DNA of 64,000 bases from Bacillus sp. UNC41MFS5. Lineage in GTDB: Bacteria > Bacillota > Bacilli > Bacillales_B > DSM-18226. How positions within the stretch are numbered: the stretch's first letter is position 1; each line of letters begins with the position of its first letter. Positions 1 through 8,828 of the stretch are shown one piece after another. The DNA is taken from positions 116,082 to 180,081 of the forward strand of contig NZ_JMLP01000016.1 of the NCBI RefSeq assembly GCF_000686805.1, given 5' to 3'. The translations under genes and the position numbers were made by a program. The notes under the pieces are model-generated. The model did no database searches. It was not told the origin of the DNA and saw nothing but the letters and a program-made list of their open reading frames with translations.

Positions 1-52
1 AATTAAAAAAGAGTGGGGTTGGCAAATCAAGCAGTTTTACAGAAGAAATCAG

Positions 53-70
53 TTGGCATGGTTCTTGCAT
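53..70 (+). promoter_or_regulatory. sigma-54 (-24/-12) promoter of tauE-sqr-cstB
   Basis: TTGGCAT at 53-59 and TTGCAT at 65-70 keep the GG-N10-GC spacing of the -24/-12 consensus (TGGCAY-N5-TTGCW). Start of transcription would fall near 80, just before the ribosome site at 93-105. Two more copies with identical spacing occur at 3819 and 14289, which strengthens the call. Activator sites would lie left of the window. Confidence 0.82.
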
Positions 71-106
71 TATAAATGATAAGTAAATAGAGAAAGGAGG
101 GAGGAG

Positions 107-148
107 ATGAATCACCAGCTACTCTGTGAGAGTCTCAGAAAAGAATGA
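107..148 (+). CDS. 13-aa leader ORF overlapping tauE start
   Basis: ATG at 107 follows a strong ribosome site (AAAGGAGGGAGG, 94-105) and opens a 13-codon frame, MNHQLLCESLRKE. Its TGA at 146-148 overlaps the tauE ATG at 145 as ATGA. The tauE ATG itself has no good ribosome site, so tauE is probably translated by coupling to this leader. The peptide contains one Cys codon. No function is assigned. Alternatively the strong site marks a lost longer N-terminus of tauE after a frameshift, but tauE begins normally for its family. Confidence 0.5.
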   Translation: MNHQLLCESLRKE

Positions 149-930
149 CAACAATTCAAGTATTCCTTTCCATTTTTTCTGGAACGATTGTTGGATTCGT
201 ACTTGGTTTGCTCGGTGGAGGTGGATCTATTCTTGCGGTTCCTCTTTTGCTTTACGTTGTCGGTATGAAAGATCCTCATGTGGTCATTGGCACGACAGCG
301 TCAGCCGTAGCTATAAATGCCTACGTAAACCTTATACCACACTCACGTGCCGGTAATGTGCAGTGGAAGGCAGCAATTGTTTTCGCCATCCCTGGTGCCC
401 TGAGTGCTTATACAGGATCAATGATTGGAAAGTTGGTACCTGGGAAACAGTTATTGTTTCTTTTTGCCATTCTGATGATTGTTATGGCTGTAAAAATGGT
501 TTCGCCAAAAAAAGAGGAGAGTAGTCAAGCAGACAATCTTAAAAATCAAATCAAAATGCCACAGTTGATCATCATGGCGATCCTGGTGGGATTGTTATCC
601 GGATTTTTCGGGATTGGCGGAGGATTTTTGATTGTTCCTGGCTTGATTTTTGCGGCCAGAATGCCAATGATTGCGGCAATTGGAACTTCTTTGGTATCAG
701 TCGGTACATTTGGACTTACAACAGCAGTGAGTTACAGTTTTTCCGGCCTCATAAACTGGTGGGTTATGTTGGCGTTTGTTGGAGGCGGAGTTGGCGGTGG
801 AATGGTGGGAGCAAGGCTTGCGGCACGCTTAAGTAAGCAGCGGCGCACACTCCATTATATATTTTCCGGTGTAGTTATGTTCGTCGCCATATACATGCTG
901 ATTATTAGTGCTGAAGCCTTAGATTTGTGA
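145..930 (+). CDS. tauE: TauE/SafE family sulfite/organosulfonate exporter
   Basis: 261-aa integral membrane protein with about eight hydrophobic segments and the family's glycine-rich repeats (VLGLLGGGGSILAVP near residue 18, FFGIGGGFLIVPGL near 150). TauE/SafE proteins export sulfite, thiosulfate or sulfonates. First gene of a three-gene set with sqr and the cstB-like gene, behind a sigma-54 promoter. In staphylococcal cst loci a TauE homologue also accompanies sulfide oxidation, so export of the sulfite or thiosulfate made downstream is the likely job. The substrate is inferred from context. The start overlaps a short leader ORF (ATGA). Confidence 0.85.
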   Translation: MTTIQVFLSIFSGTIVGFVLGLLGGGGSILAVPLLLYVVGMKDPHVVIGTTASAVAINAYVNLIPHSRAGNVQWKAAIVFAIPGALSAYTGSMIGKLVPGKQLLFLFAILMIVMAVKMVSPKKEESSQADNLKNQIKMPQLIIMAILVGLLSGFFGIGGGFLIVPGLIFAARMPMIAAIGTSLVSVGTFGLTTAVSYSFSGLINWWVMLAFVGGGVGGGMVGARLAARLSKQRRTLHYIFSGVVMFVAIYMLIISAEALDL

Positions 931-964
931 GCCGCTTTACTAAAATGGAGATGAGGAAATAAGA

Positions 965-2173
965 ATGCTAAATGTGAAGAATGAGACACATTACAAAATT
1001 TTGATTATAGGCGGTGGGAGTGCTGGAATTACGGTTGCAGCCCGTCTCCTGCGTGAAGCACACAGCCTAAGCGGAAATATTGCTATCGTTGATCCCGCAA
1101 CAAAACATTATTATCAGCCATTATGGACACTTGTCGGAGCTGGCGAAGCGGATAAAACGGTGACACAAAGGGAAGAAGCATCCGTAATTCCGAGTGGAGC
1201 CGTTTGGGTGCAAGATGCGGTTACAGCATTTCAACCAGATGAAAATGCGGTTGTAACTGCATCTGGAAAGAAACTGCACTATGAGTATCTAGTTGTTGCT
1301 GCAGGGATTCAAATTGATTGGCATAAAATCAAAGGGTTGAAAGAAAGTATTGGAAAGAATGGGGTATGTAGTAATTACTCTTATGACTATGTTGATAGCA
1401 CATGGGAAACGATTCGCAACTTCAAAGGAGGTACTTCCATCTTTACGAATCCGAATACTCCGGTGAAGTGTGGTGGAGCCCCTCAAAAAATCATGTATTT
1501 GGCGGATGATTATTTCAGAAAATCAGGAGTGCGCCCACACTCTTCAGTTATTTTTGCTTCAGGCAGCCCAAGCATATTCAATGTGAAAAAATATGAACAG
1601 GCACTTAACAAAATAATAGAACGAAAAGAAATCGAGACATGGTTTATGCACAATCTCATTGAAATCGATGGTGAAAAAAAGCAAGCGACATTCGAAAATC
1701 TGAACACACAAGAACGTGTAAATATCCAATATGACATGATTCATGTGGTACCACCAATGAGCGCCCCTGACTTTATTAAGAATAGCCCGCTTGCGGCAAG
1801 TAATGGTTGGCTGAATGTAGACAAATATACGCTGAAGCATCAATGCTTTGACAATGTTTTTGGCATTGGGGACTGCACCAACCTGCCTACGTCGAAAACG
1901 GGGGCTGCGATTCGTAAACAAGCACCCGTACTTGTAAAAAATTTACTTCATCGGATGCGAGCCAAACCATTGGTTCATCAATATGACGGTTATACATCAT
2001 GCCCGCTTGTTACCAGATATGGACGGCTTATACTGGCCGAATTCAATTATGATTTACAGCCGCAGGAAACCTTCCCGATCAATCAGGCACGCGAGAGGTA
2101 CAGCATGTATGTATTGAAGAAAAACTTCCTTCCCGTTATGTATTGGAAGGGAATGCTCAAAGGTAGGATGTAA
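965..2173 (+). CDS. sqr: Sulfide:quinone oxidoreductase, type II
   Basis: 402-aa flavoprotein that oxidises sulfide to persulfide/polysulfide and passes electrons to menaquinone at the membrane. Visible: N-terminal FAD Rossmann motif (ILIIGGGSAGITVA, residues 12-25), VKCGGAPQKIMYLADDYF with Cys169, a second FAD motif FGIGDCTNLPTSKTGAA, and YTSCPLVTRYGRLILAEF with Cys346. The two cysteines sit in the same sequence contexts as the redox pair of mitochondrial-type SQR, so the enzyme should be active. It starts 34 bp after tauE and is followed by a persulfide dioxygenase-rhodanese, the normal next step. Confidence 0.92.
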   Translation: MLNVKNETHYKILIIGGGSAGITVAARLLREAHSLSGNIAIVDPATKHYYQPLWTLVGAGEADKTVTQREEASVIPSGAVWVQDAVTAFQPDENAVVTASGKKLHYEYLVVAAGIQIDWHKIKGLKESIGKNGVCSNYSYDYVDSTWETIRNFKGGTSIFTNPNTPVKCGGAPQKIMYLADDYFRKSGVRPHSSVIFASGSPSIFNVKKYEQALNKIIERKEIETWFMHNLIEIDGEKKQATFENLNTQERVNIQYDMIHVVPPMSAPDFIKNSPLAASNGWLNVDKYTLKHQCFDNVFGIGDCTNLPTSKTGAAIRKQAPVLVKNLLHRMRAKPLVHQYDGYTSCPLVTRYGRLILAEFNYDLQPQETFPINQARERYSMYVLKKNFLPVMYWKGMLKGRM

Positions 2174-2230
2174 TCATGTTTCTGATAGTCATAACAAAAC
2201 AAAAGCAAGCGTTTAAAAGGAGGATGACTG

Positions 2231-3661
2231 ATGTTACTCAAATACTTTTATGATGAGAAACTGGCTCAAGCTTCATACCTTGTGGGATGTCAGGATACGG
2301 GTGAAGCAATCATTGTTGATCCGTCACGCAACATAGAACCTTACATTGAAACAGCAAGAGCACATGGTGTTCAGATTGTGGGTGCAACGGAAACACACAT
2401 CCACGCGGACTTTTTGTCTGGATCGCAGGAGCTAGCTTCCAGGCTGGGAGCCACATTGTATTTTTCTGATGAAGGAGGACCGGACTGGAAATATGAGTAC
2501 GCAACTGGGTATGAACACTTTTATCTTAGAAATAGAGATGTTTTTGCTATTGGAAATATCCAATTTGAGGTGATGCATACACCAGGACACACACCTGAAC
2601 ATATATCGCTGCTTGTAACAGATGGCGGTGCATCTATCAAGGGCCCGATCGGCATATTTACCGGAGATTTTGTGTTTGTCGGTGACGTGGGCCGTCCCGA
2701 TTTATTAGAAAAAGCCGTGGGGGTACGAGGTTCCTCAGAAAAAATGGCACGCATGATGTATCGGTCACTAAAGCAGTTTAAAAAGCTTCCTGACTATCTG
2801 CAAGTATGGCCAGGACATGGAGCGGGCAGTGCCTGTGGTAAAGCGTTAGGAGCAGTACCTTCTTCAACCATCGGCTATGAAAAACGGACAAATTGGGCAT
2901 TGCAATATGATAACGAGGATCGTTTTATAGAAGCGCTGTTGGCTGGACAGCCGGAGGCACCCCCTTATTTTTCAATGATGAAGCGGTTGAATAAAGAGGG
3001 GGCACAGCAAATCCAAAGGATGGCAGTACCGCTTCGTATGGATGTTTCGATCGGGATTGTGCAGGAATGGGTGAAAGAGGAAATGGTCATTGATACGCGT
3101 CCAGCCAGTGATTTTGCTGCCAAGCATTTACAAGGCGTGATGAATATTCCTTATAATAAATCATTTGTAACTTGGGCGGGATGGCTGCTGAATTATGACC
3201 AGCCAATCTATCTTCTAGCAACCAATACGGATGTGGAAGATATCGTGAAGGATCTCCAGTCCATTGGATTGGATCGTATCGTTGCCACAATGGATCCATG
3301 TGTGATGGAGCTGCTAGGTGAGTCTGATTCGCGTGGAATGAAATATGAAGAAGTGACATTGGATCAGGTAGAGGGCGCAATTCAAACAGAAGGCATATAT
3401 GTACTTGATGTCCGAAGTAAGAGCGAGTGGGAAGAAGGCCATATTCCGCAGGCGAAGCACGTGATGCTCGGTCATCTGCAGGAACAGGCACACACCATTC
3501 CGCATGATAAACCCATTTTAGTTTATTGCAAAACTGGCGGAAGATCTGCTATCGCTGCAAGCCTTCTGCAAGTTCATGGTTTTAAAGACGTACAAAGTCT
3601 TGTGGGCGGTTATGAGGAATGGAGAAAACAGGAAAAGTTGCGAACCACTAGAGATGTTTAA
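2231..3661 (+). CDS. cstB: CstB-like persulfide dioxygenase-rhodanese fusion
   Basis: 476 aa in three parts. The N-terminal metallo-beta-lactamase dioxygenase domain (about 1-250) carries THIHADFLSG, HTPGHTPEH, GDFVFVGDVGRPDL and WPGHG motifs of the ETHE1/PDO family. A degenerate rhodanese domain (about 265-365) has no cysteine at its loop. The C-terminal rhodanese (about 375-470) has YCKTGGRS with catalytic Cys433. This is the architecture of staphylococcal CstB, which oxidises low-molecular-weight persulfide to thiosulfate/sulfite. It lies 57 bp after sqr with ribosome site AAAGGAGGATGA. Together: sulfide to persulfide (Sqr) to thiosulfate/sulfite (this protein), then export (TauE). Confidence 0.9.
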   Translation: MLLKYFYDEKLAQASYLVGCQDTGEAIIVDPSRNIEPYIETARAHGVQIVGATETHIHADFLSGSQELASRLGATLYFSDEGGPDWKYEYATGYEHFYLRNRDVFAIGNIQFEVMHTPGHTPEHISLLVTDGGASIKGPIGIFTGDFVFVGDVGRPDLLEKAVGVRGSSEKMARMMYRSLKQFKKLPDYLQVWPGHGAGSACGKALGAVPSSTIGYEKRTNWALQYDNEDRFIEALLAGQPEAPPYFSMMKRLNKEGAQQIQRMAVPLRMDVSIGIVQEWVKEEMVIDTRPASDFAAKHLQGVMNIPYNKSFVTWAGWLLNYDQPIYLLATNTDVEDIVKDLQSIGLDRIVATMDPCVMELLGESDSRGMKYEEVTLDQVEGAIQTEGIYVLDVRSKSEWEEGHIPQAKHVMLGHLQEQAHTIPHDKPILVYCKTGGRSAIAASLLQVHGFKDVQSLVGGYEEWRKQEKLRTTRDV

Positions 3662-3818
3662 ATGAAATCTTTGAATGTTATCATCTATGCGAAATATTTA
3701 CCATGTTTGCAAACTTGCCAATGCTTATAATGAAAGCGTTTATAAAATTAACATTCGCGGTATTCGGAATTCAATCAAGAATTCTATAAAAATAAGGCGA
3801 TTTTATAAGGGCAATAAG

Positions 3819-3835
3819 TTGGCATGAAAATTGCG
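3819..3835 (+). promoter_or_regulatory. sigma-54 promoter of patB-EBP operon
   Basis: TTGGCAT (3819-3825) and TTGCG (3831-3835), GG-N10-GC spacing exact. It lies about 60 bp before the C-S lyase start. Upstream, GTTTGCAAAC (3703-3712) is a perfect 10-bp palindrome about 115 bp from the promoter, and GAATTC is repeated at 3767 and 3779. Either could be an activator site; neither is proven. Confidence 0.8.
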
Positions 3836-3893
3836 TATATAAATTACGTAAAGAGATTTATGCATAAGCAAACATAAAAAGGAGAGATACTTC

Positions 3894-5078
3894 ATGAAAT
3901 ATAATTTTGACCAAGAAATCTGTCGCCTGGGCACTGACTGTGAAAAATGGGATAATCTTAAAACTCAATTTGGTGTAAAGGATGTTATTCCGATGTGGGT
4001 GGCCGATATGGATTTCCCGTCTCCGCAACCTGTCATCGAAGCGTTAAAAAAGCGGGCGGAGCACGGTGTTTATGGCTACGGGCTTAGATCAGACTCGTAT
4101 ATGGAATCCATTGTTGACTGGATAAAAAGAAGACATCGATGGACCGTTAAGAAAGAATGGATTACCCACAGCCCAGGCGTAATTCCGGCCTTATCGCTTT
4201 CGATTCAGTCCTTTACGAAGCCAGGAGATAAAATTATTATCCAACCGCCTGTATACCATCATTTTGCCCGTGTGATCCAAGCGGCCGGCCGTGAAATTGT
4301 AAGCAATCCGCTTATGCTTGAAAATGGGCGTTATTCCATGGATTTCGAAGACTTGGAGGCAAAGATAGATGCAAAAGTAAAAATGTTAATTCTTTGTAGT
4401 CCTCATAACCCGATCGGAAGGGTATGGAGCAAAGAAGAATTGACGAGGTTGGGACAGCTTTGTATAAAGCACAACATTCTCATTGTAGCGGATGAAATTC
4501 ATTTTGATTTTGTCTATAAGACACATACTCACATTCCTTTTGCTTCTATTTCAGAAGAGTTTGCGAATCACTCCCTTACCTGCATTGCGCCAAGCAAAAC
4601 TTTTAACATGATGGGTGTGCAGACGTCGAGTATTATTATTCCAAATCAGCAACTGCGCGATAGGTATAATCAGGAACTTCATACATTATCCATTGGTTCG
4701 CCAAACATATTTGGCGTTGTTGCGTTAGAGGCTGCTTACCGCTATGGAGAAGAATGGCTGGATCAGCTCCTTGATTATTTGCAGGGGAATTTGGAGTACA
4801 CTTTGAGTTACTTCCGCAACAACATCCCGCAAATCAACGTCATCCAGCCAGAAGGCACATACCTTGTATGGCTGGATTGCCGGGAATTGTGTTTTTCAGT
4901 TAAAGAACTGGATGATTTTATGTTACAGAGAGCAAGAGTGGCAATGAATGAAGGGCACATTTTCGGTAAGGAAGGTGAAGGATTTATGAGGCTAAATATT
5001 GCTTGTCCGCGTTCGATGTTAAAAAATGCGCTGGGTGGAATAGAAAACGCTGTCGCTTCTTTATGTAAGGTTCATTAA
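3894..5078 (+). CDS. patB: PatB/MalY-family cystathionine beta-lyase / cysteine desulfhydrase
   Basis: 394-aa fold-type I PLP enzyme. The start MKYNFDQEICRLGTDCEKWD and the VIPMWVADMDFPSP motif are hallmarks of the MalY/PatB group. The PLP lysine is Lys235 in PSKTFN, and LCSPHNPIGRVW and VADEIHFDF are in place. Family members cleave cystathionine and often L-cysteine to pyruvate, ammonia and H2S or homocysteine. Behind a sigma-54 promoter and 60 bp before the activator gene, so probably in one operon with it. In this setting it is a likely sulfide source. Confidence 0.88.
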   Translation: MKYNFDQEICRLGTDCEKWDNLKTQFGVKDVIPMWVADMDFPSPQPVIEALKKRAEHGVYGYGLRSDSYMESIVDWIKRRHRWTVKKEWITHSPGVIPALSLSIQSFTKPGDKIIIQPPVYHHFARVIQAAGREIVSNPLMLENGRYSMDFEDLEAKIDAKVKMLILCSPHNPIGRVWSKEELTRLGQLCIKHNILIVADEIHFDFVYKTHTHIPFASISEEFANHSLTCIAPSKTFNMMGVQTSSIIIPNQQLRDRYNQELHTLSIGSPNIFGVVALEAAYRYGEEWLDQLLDYLQGNLEYTLSYFRNNIPQINVIQPEGTYLVWLDCRELCFSVKELDDFMLQRARVAMNEGHIFGKEGEGFMRLNIACPRSMLKNALGGIENAVASLCKVH

Positions 5079-5138
5079 GTTATTTTGTGATGATGTTTAT
5101 TATTCCATATAACAAACGCTATAGGAGAGGAGGATCAT

Positions 5139-6578
5139 ATGGCAGGCTTTATTGGCATACAGCAGTTTATTCAAGACTACACGGAGAACACGGCAGAAAT
5201 CCTTGGTTTGGATATAACTGTACTTGATGAAAAGGGTGTTCGCATTAGCGGGACCGGCTATTATAAAGAGCTCATTGGCAAAGCGGCTCCGGAAGGCTCC
5301 TTTTTCAAAATGATATTGGAAACTGGAGAGCCTGGAGTAATCTACGATGTAAAAAAAGATGAGTCGCAATGTATGAAGTGTCAATTCGTTAATCAATGCA
5401 AAGAACTCGCTACCATTGGATTTCCAATTGTAAAGCAAGATAAACTAGTTGGCGTCATTGGCATGATTGGTTTTTCTCATAAACAAAAGGAAAAAATGAT
5501 TATAGAATCAGAGAAGCTGATACGTTTTTTAAGCAATGGTAGTACATTGTTAGGCAATAAATTAGCGATGCTAGACCTTGGTAAAGAAAAGGGGTGTAAA
5601 ATTCAAGAGGATATCCCGGTCCCCTCAAATACCATTTCTTTTGAAAACATTCTTGGTAAAGATTCTGGGCTTCAAGATGTGATTAAAAAAGCAAGAAGGA
5701 TTATAAACAGCCCATCCACTGTCCTGATAAGGGGAGATAGCGGTACGGGGAAGGAATTATTAGCCAAAGCGATTCATTTTGAAAGCAAGCGCCGAACGTA
5801 TCCATTTGTAGCAGTCAATTGCGCCGCCATACCTGAAAGCTTATTGGAAAGTGAGTTGTTTGGTTATGAGGGGGGATCATTTACCGGTTCAAACCGGAAT
5901 GGGAAAATAGGAAAATTCGAATTAGCGGACAATGGAACCATTTTTCTTGATGAAATTGGGGATATGCCTCTATTCTTGCAACCCAAATTATTACGGGTTT
6001 TACAAGAAAGAGAGATTGAAAGAATCGGTGGAAAAAAAGCAATCGGGATTAATGTACGGGTAATTGCGGCCACTCACCGAAACTTAGAAGAAATGGTGCA
6101 GAAGGGCACTTTTCGCGAGGATTTGTACTATCGTCTCAATGTCATTCCCCTCCATACTAAATCCTTACAAGAGCGGCGTGATGATATCGCCTTGTATCTC
6201 GAACATTTCATTCAAAAACATTGCAGGATCATGCAAAGGTCTCCACTGAGACTTGACCCTATGCTAGAGCGATGGCTTATACGTTATGATTGGCCGGGGA
6301 ATATACGGCAGTTGGAAAACGCCGTAGAATATATGGTCAATATGGCTGAATCAGATATGATCGGCTTCCATGATGTACCTGATTATATACTTCAACAGGA
6401 TCGTCTCTCTGTCGAGAGTAGAGGAATGAGTTTAGAACAAATGATTTCAGAATATGAAAGAGATGTAATCCAGAGCTACTTCTTAGCTGAAAAATATGAT
6501 AAAGAACAAATCGCCCGGGAACTACAGATTAGCCTGTCTACTCTTTATCGTAAGTTGGAAAAATATAATTTATGTTAA
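5139..6578 (+). CDS. sigma-54-dependent transcriptional activator with Cys-rich sensor domain
   Basis: 479 aa. Residues 1-165 form a PAS/GAF-like sensor containing C78-x2-C81-x5-C87. Residues about 168-400 are the AAA+ domain: Walker A GDSGTGKE (199-206), Walker B IFLDEIGD (D271, E272), and the sigma-54 contact loop G-S-F-T-G-S at 246-251 instead of canonical GAFTGA. A Fis-type HTH ends the protein (EQIARELQISLSTLYRKLEK). It is the only complete activator of this class in the window, so it is the natural candidate for all three sigma-54 promoters here. The ligand is unknown; a cysteine, persulfide or related thiol signal is inferred. It recalls the clostridial cysteine-catabolism activator type (CdsR), but orthology is not shown. 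Confidence 0.9.
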   Translation: MAGFIGIQQFIQDYTENTAEILGLDITVLDEKGVRISGTGYYKELIGKAAPEGSFFKMILETGEPGVIYDVKKDESQCMKCQFVNQCKELATIGFPIVKQDKLVGVIGMIGFSHKQKEKMIIESEKLIRFLSNGSTLLGNKLAMLDLGKEKGCKIQEDIPVPSNTISFENILGKDSGLQDVIKKARRIINSPSTVLIRGDSGTGKELLAKAIHFESKRRTYPFVAVNCAAIPESLLESELFGYEGGSFTGSNRNGKIGKFELADNGTIFLDEIGDMPLFLQPKLLRVLQEREIERIGGKKAIGINVRVIAATHRNLEEMVQKGTFREDLYYRLNVIPLHTKSLQERRDDIALYLEHFIQKHCRIMQRSPLRLDPMLERWLIRYDWPGNIRQLENAVEYMVNMAESDMIGFHDVPDYILQQDRLSVESRGMSLEQMISEYERDVIQSYFLAEKYDKEQIARELQISLSTLYRKLEKYNLC

Positions 6579-6605
6579 CTTCATAAAAAGTTAATTGAAA
6601 TGAAA

Positions 6606-6646
6606 GCGGGAGAGTGCTTCTATCATTTTCCCGCATGGATTTTTAG
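6606..6646 (+). terminator. weak terminator after the activator gene
   Basis: GCGGGA (6606-6611) pairs with TCCCGC (6629-6634) over a 17-nt loop, followed by a short ATGGATTTTTA tract. The stem is short, so read-through into the permease gene is plausible. Confidence 0.4.
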
Positions 6647-6782
6647 AGAGGGGTGAGGACAAAAGAAGCAGGTAGAGCTACGTTTTAAAATAACTGAAAT
6701 TTCTAAAAAGAAACAAAAGCTTAACAGCCAGAAGAGGCAATACAAATTGCATTTGAACTATGAATAAATAGGGGGACATGCT

Positions 6783-8261
6783 ATGGGGAGATTAGAAGCA
6801 GAGTTAAGTAACGTGTTAGAAGGGCGAAATTCAAAAGGATCATTACAACGGAAGCTGAAATCTAGACATTTAACAATGATGGCTATTGGGGGCGCTATTG
6901 GAACGGGATTGTTTGTATCCAGCGGATCAACGATTAGCACTGCAGGGCCGGGAGGAGCGCTTGCTGCGTATATTCTGGTCGGCATTATGGTCTATTTTGT
7001 CATGAATAGTTTGGGAGAGCTATCGGCCTTTTTACCGGTTCCAGGGGCCTTTGACATTTATGCCTCAAAGTATGTTGATCCTGCGTTTGGCTTTGCGTTA
7101 GGTTGGAACTATTGGTATACAACCGCGATTACGGTTCCTGCTGATTTGGTGGCCTCTACCCTTATAATGAAGTATTGGTTCCCAAACGTACCTTCTCTCT
7201 GGTGGAGCGCACTATTTCTGGGGTTGCTGCTAATCTTAAATATTTTATCAGTCAAGGCATTTGGGGAAACTGAATACTGGTTTGCCGGTATTAAGGTCAT
7301 CTCAATCATCGTGTTTCTCGTTATTGGGGTTGCCATGATTTTTGGAATTATGGGAGGACATGCGGTCGGGTTTAGTAACTTTACCCAAGGAGATGCTCCT
7401 TTTCATGGAGGGCTGATATCTATCTTTAGTGTAATGCTCGTCGCTGGTTTTGCATTTCAGGGAACCGAAGTTATTGCGACGGCTGCTGGTGAAACCGATA
7501 ATCCTTCGAAAAACGTACCGAAGGCGATTCGTTCCATCTTTTGGCGAATCCTCATCTTCTACGTATTAACGATTTTTGTTATTGGCTTGATAATTCCTTA
7601 TACAGATCCGAACCTACTTAAATCCGGCGTTAAAAATGTTTCTATCAGTCCCTTCACGCTCGTTCTTCAAAGAGCCGGTTTGGCATTTGCGGCTTCAGTT
7701 ATGAATGCCGTGCTCCTTACGTCTGTTTTATCGGCAGCTAATTCAGCAATGTATGCGTCTTCACGTATGCTATGGGCATTGGCGAAAGAAGGAAAGGCAC
7801 CACGCATCTTTGGACGGCTTAACCGGAGGGGAATTCCCATGTTGGCTCTGTGTACGACGGCGATTTTAGGACTTATCTCTTTTTTGGCTTCCCTTTTTGG
7901 AAATGGTTCGGTTTTTATTTGGCTGGTAAATGCTTCAGCTCTTACCGGATTTATCAAGTGGTTAGGTATTGCCGTCAGTCATTATCGTTTTCGTAAGGCA
8001 TATGTGGCACAAGGAAGAGATTTAAATGACTTGCCGTTTAAAGCCAAATGGTACCCGCTGGGTCCGGTTATCACGCTATTATTTTTTGTGGTTTTCATTC
8101 TTGGACAGCATCTTTTTTCCGGACATCAAGTTAGCTGGGCAGAAATTCTCGCGACATATATTGGTCTTCCTATTTTCTTGCTTCTCTGGCTTGGTTATAA
8201 ATTCATTAAGAAAACAAAAGTTGTTCCTCTTATGGAGTGTGATTTTGAACGCAAAGAATAG
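6783..8261 (+). CDS. LysP-like APC family amino-acid permease
   Basis: 492-aa, 12-TM amino acid-polyamine-cation transporter of the AAT group. It resembles E. coli LysP closely along its length (ARHLTM-like start, AIGGAIGTGLFVSSGSTIS, FQGTEVIATAAGETDNPSKN, ISVSPFTLV-like segment, WYPLGP near the C-terminus). Close LysP similarity does not prove lysine as substrate. It sits between a C-S lyase/activator pair and D-cysteine desulfhydrase, so a sulfur or D-amino acid is possible. Start ATG 6783 follows GGGGG at about 8 bp. Confidence 0.85.
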   Translation: MGRLEAELSNVLEGRNSKGSLQRKLKSRHLTMMAIGGAIGTGLFVSSGSTISTAGPGGALAAYILVGIMVYFVMNSLGELSAFLPVPGAFDIYASKYVDPAFGFALGWNYWYTTAITVPADLVASTLIMKYWFPNVPSLWWSALFLGLLLILNILSVKAFGETEYWFAGIKVISIIVFLVIGVAMIFGIMGGHAVGFSNFTQGDAPFHGGLISIFSVMLVAGFAFQGTEVIATAAGETDNPSKNVPKAIRSIFWRILIFYVLTIFVIGLIIPYTDPNLLKSGVKNVSISPFTLVLQRAGLAFAASVMNAVLLTSVLSAANSAMYASSRMLWALAKEGKAPRIFGRLNRRGIPMLALCTTAILGLISFLASLFGNGSVFIWLVNASALTGFIKWLGIAVSHYRFRKAYVAQGRDLNDLPFKAKWYPLGPVITLLFFVVFILGQHLFSGHQVSWAEILATYIGLPIFLLLWLGYKFIKKTKVVPLMECDFERKE

Positions 8262-8360
8262 TAGGGAAAGCTGTGTGTAATGTACGGCGCTTATTTTCAG
8301 AGGAACAGTAAACACAATTCCGTTTAAACAGGATTACATAAAAAAAAAGAGGTGGTTTTT

Positions 8361-8738
8361 ATGATAAAAGAAACAATCATAACCAAACAAGCTCCCAAGG
8401 CTATCGGTCCTTATTCACAAGGTATTAAAGCAGGAAATGTTGTGTACACTTCAGGGCAGCTTCCGATTCATCCTAAAACCGGAGAAATGCCTGATAGTAT
8501 TGAGGAGCAAACAAGGATGTCACTGGAGAATCTCAAGCAGGTTATAGAAGCGGCAGGAGCTAGCTTACAGCAGGTAATAAAAACAACGGTTTTTTTAAGC
8601 GATATGAATCATTTTGCCGCGATGAATCAAGTATATGGCGAATTTTTTTCCGTGAATTATCCGGCTAGAAGCGCAATTGAAGTTGCTCGTTTACCAAAAG
8701 ATGCTTTGATTGAAATCGAAGCGGTCGTTATGATTTAA
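8361..8738 (+). CDS. ridA: RidA family enamine/imine deaminase
   Basis: 125 aa, full length for RidA. Motifs [21 protein letters not shown] and [21 protein letters not shown], the latter with the arginine that binds the carboxylate of 2-aminoacrylate. RidA hydrolyses reactive enamines released by PLP lyases. It lies directly before D-cysteine desulfhydrase and near C-S lyases, all of which make 2-aminoacrylate-type intermediates, so the placement makes sense. ATG 8361 is preferred over the in-frame GTG at 8352, which lies inside the ribosome site AGAGGTGG. Confidence 0.92.
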   Translation: MIKETIITKQAPKAIGPYSQGIKAGNVVYTSGQLPIHPKTGEMPDSIEEQTRMSLENLKQVIEAAGASLQQVIKTTVFLSDMNHFAAMNQVYGEFFSVNYPARSAIEVARLPKDALIEIEAVVMI

Positions 8739-8828
8739 TCATAATCATTGAAAAGAGAACGTCAGATTAATATTCTCTTTTCTTTATTTACATATGGCTT
8801 TAAACAGAAGATACAGGAGGAGATTTAT

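Noticed and set aside
6736..6752. Possible fourth sigma-54 promoter (AGGCAATACAAATTGCAT) before the LysP-like permease
   Set aside because: GG and GC are separated by 11 bp, not 10, and the -24 element is poor. The spacing is strict for sigma-54.
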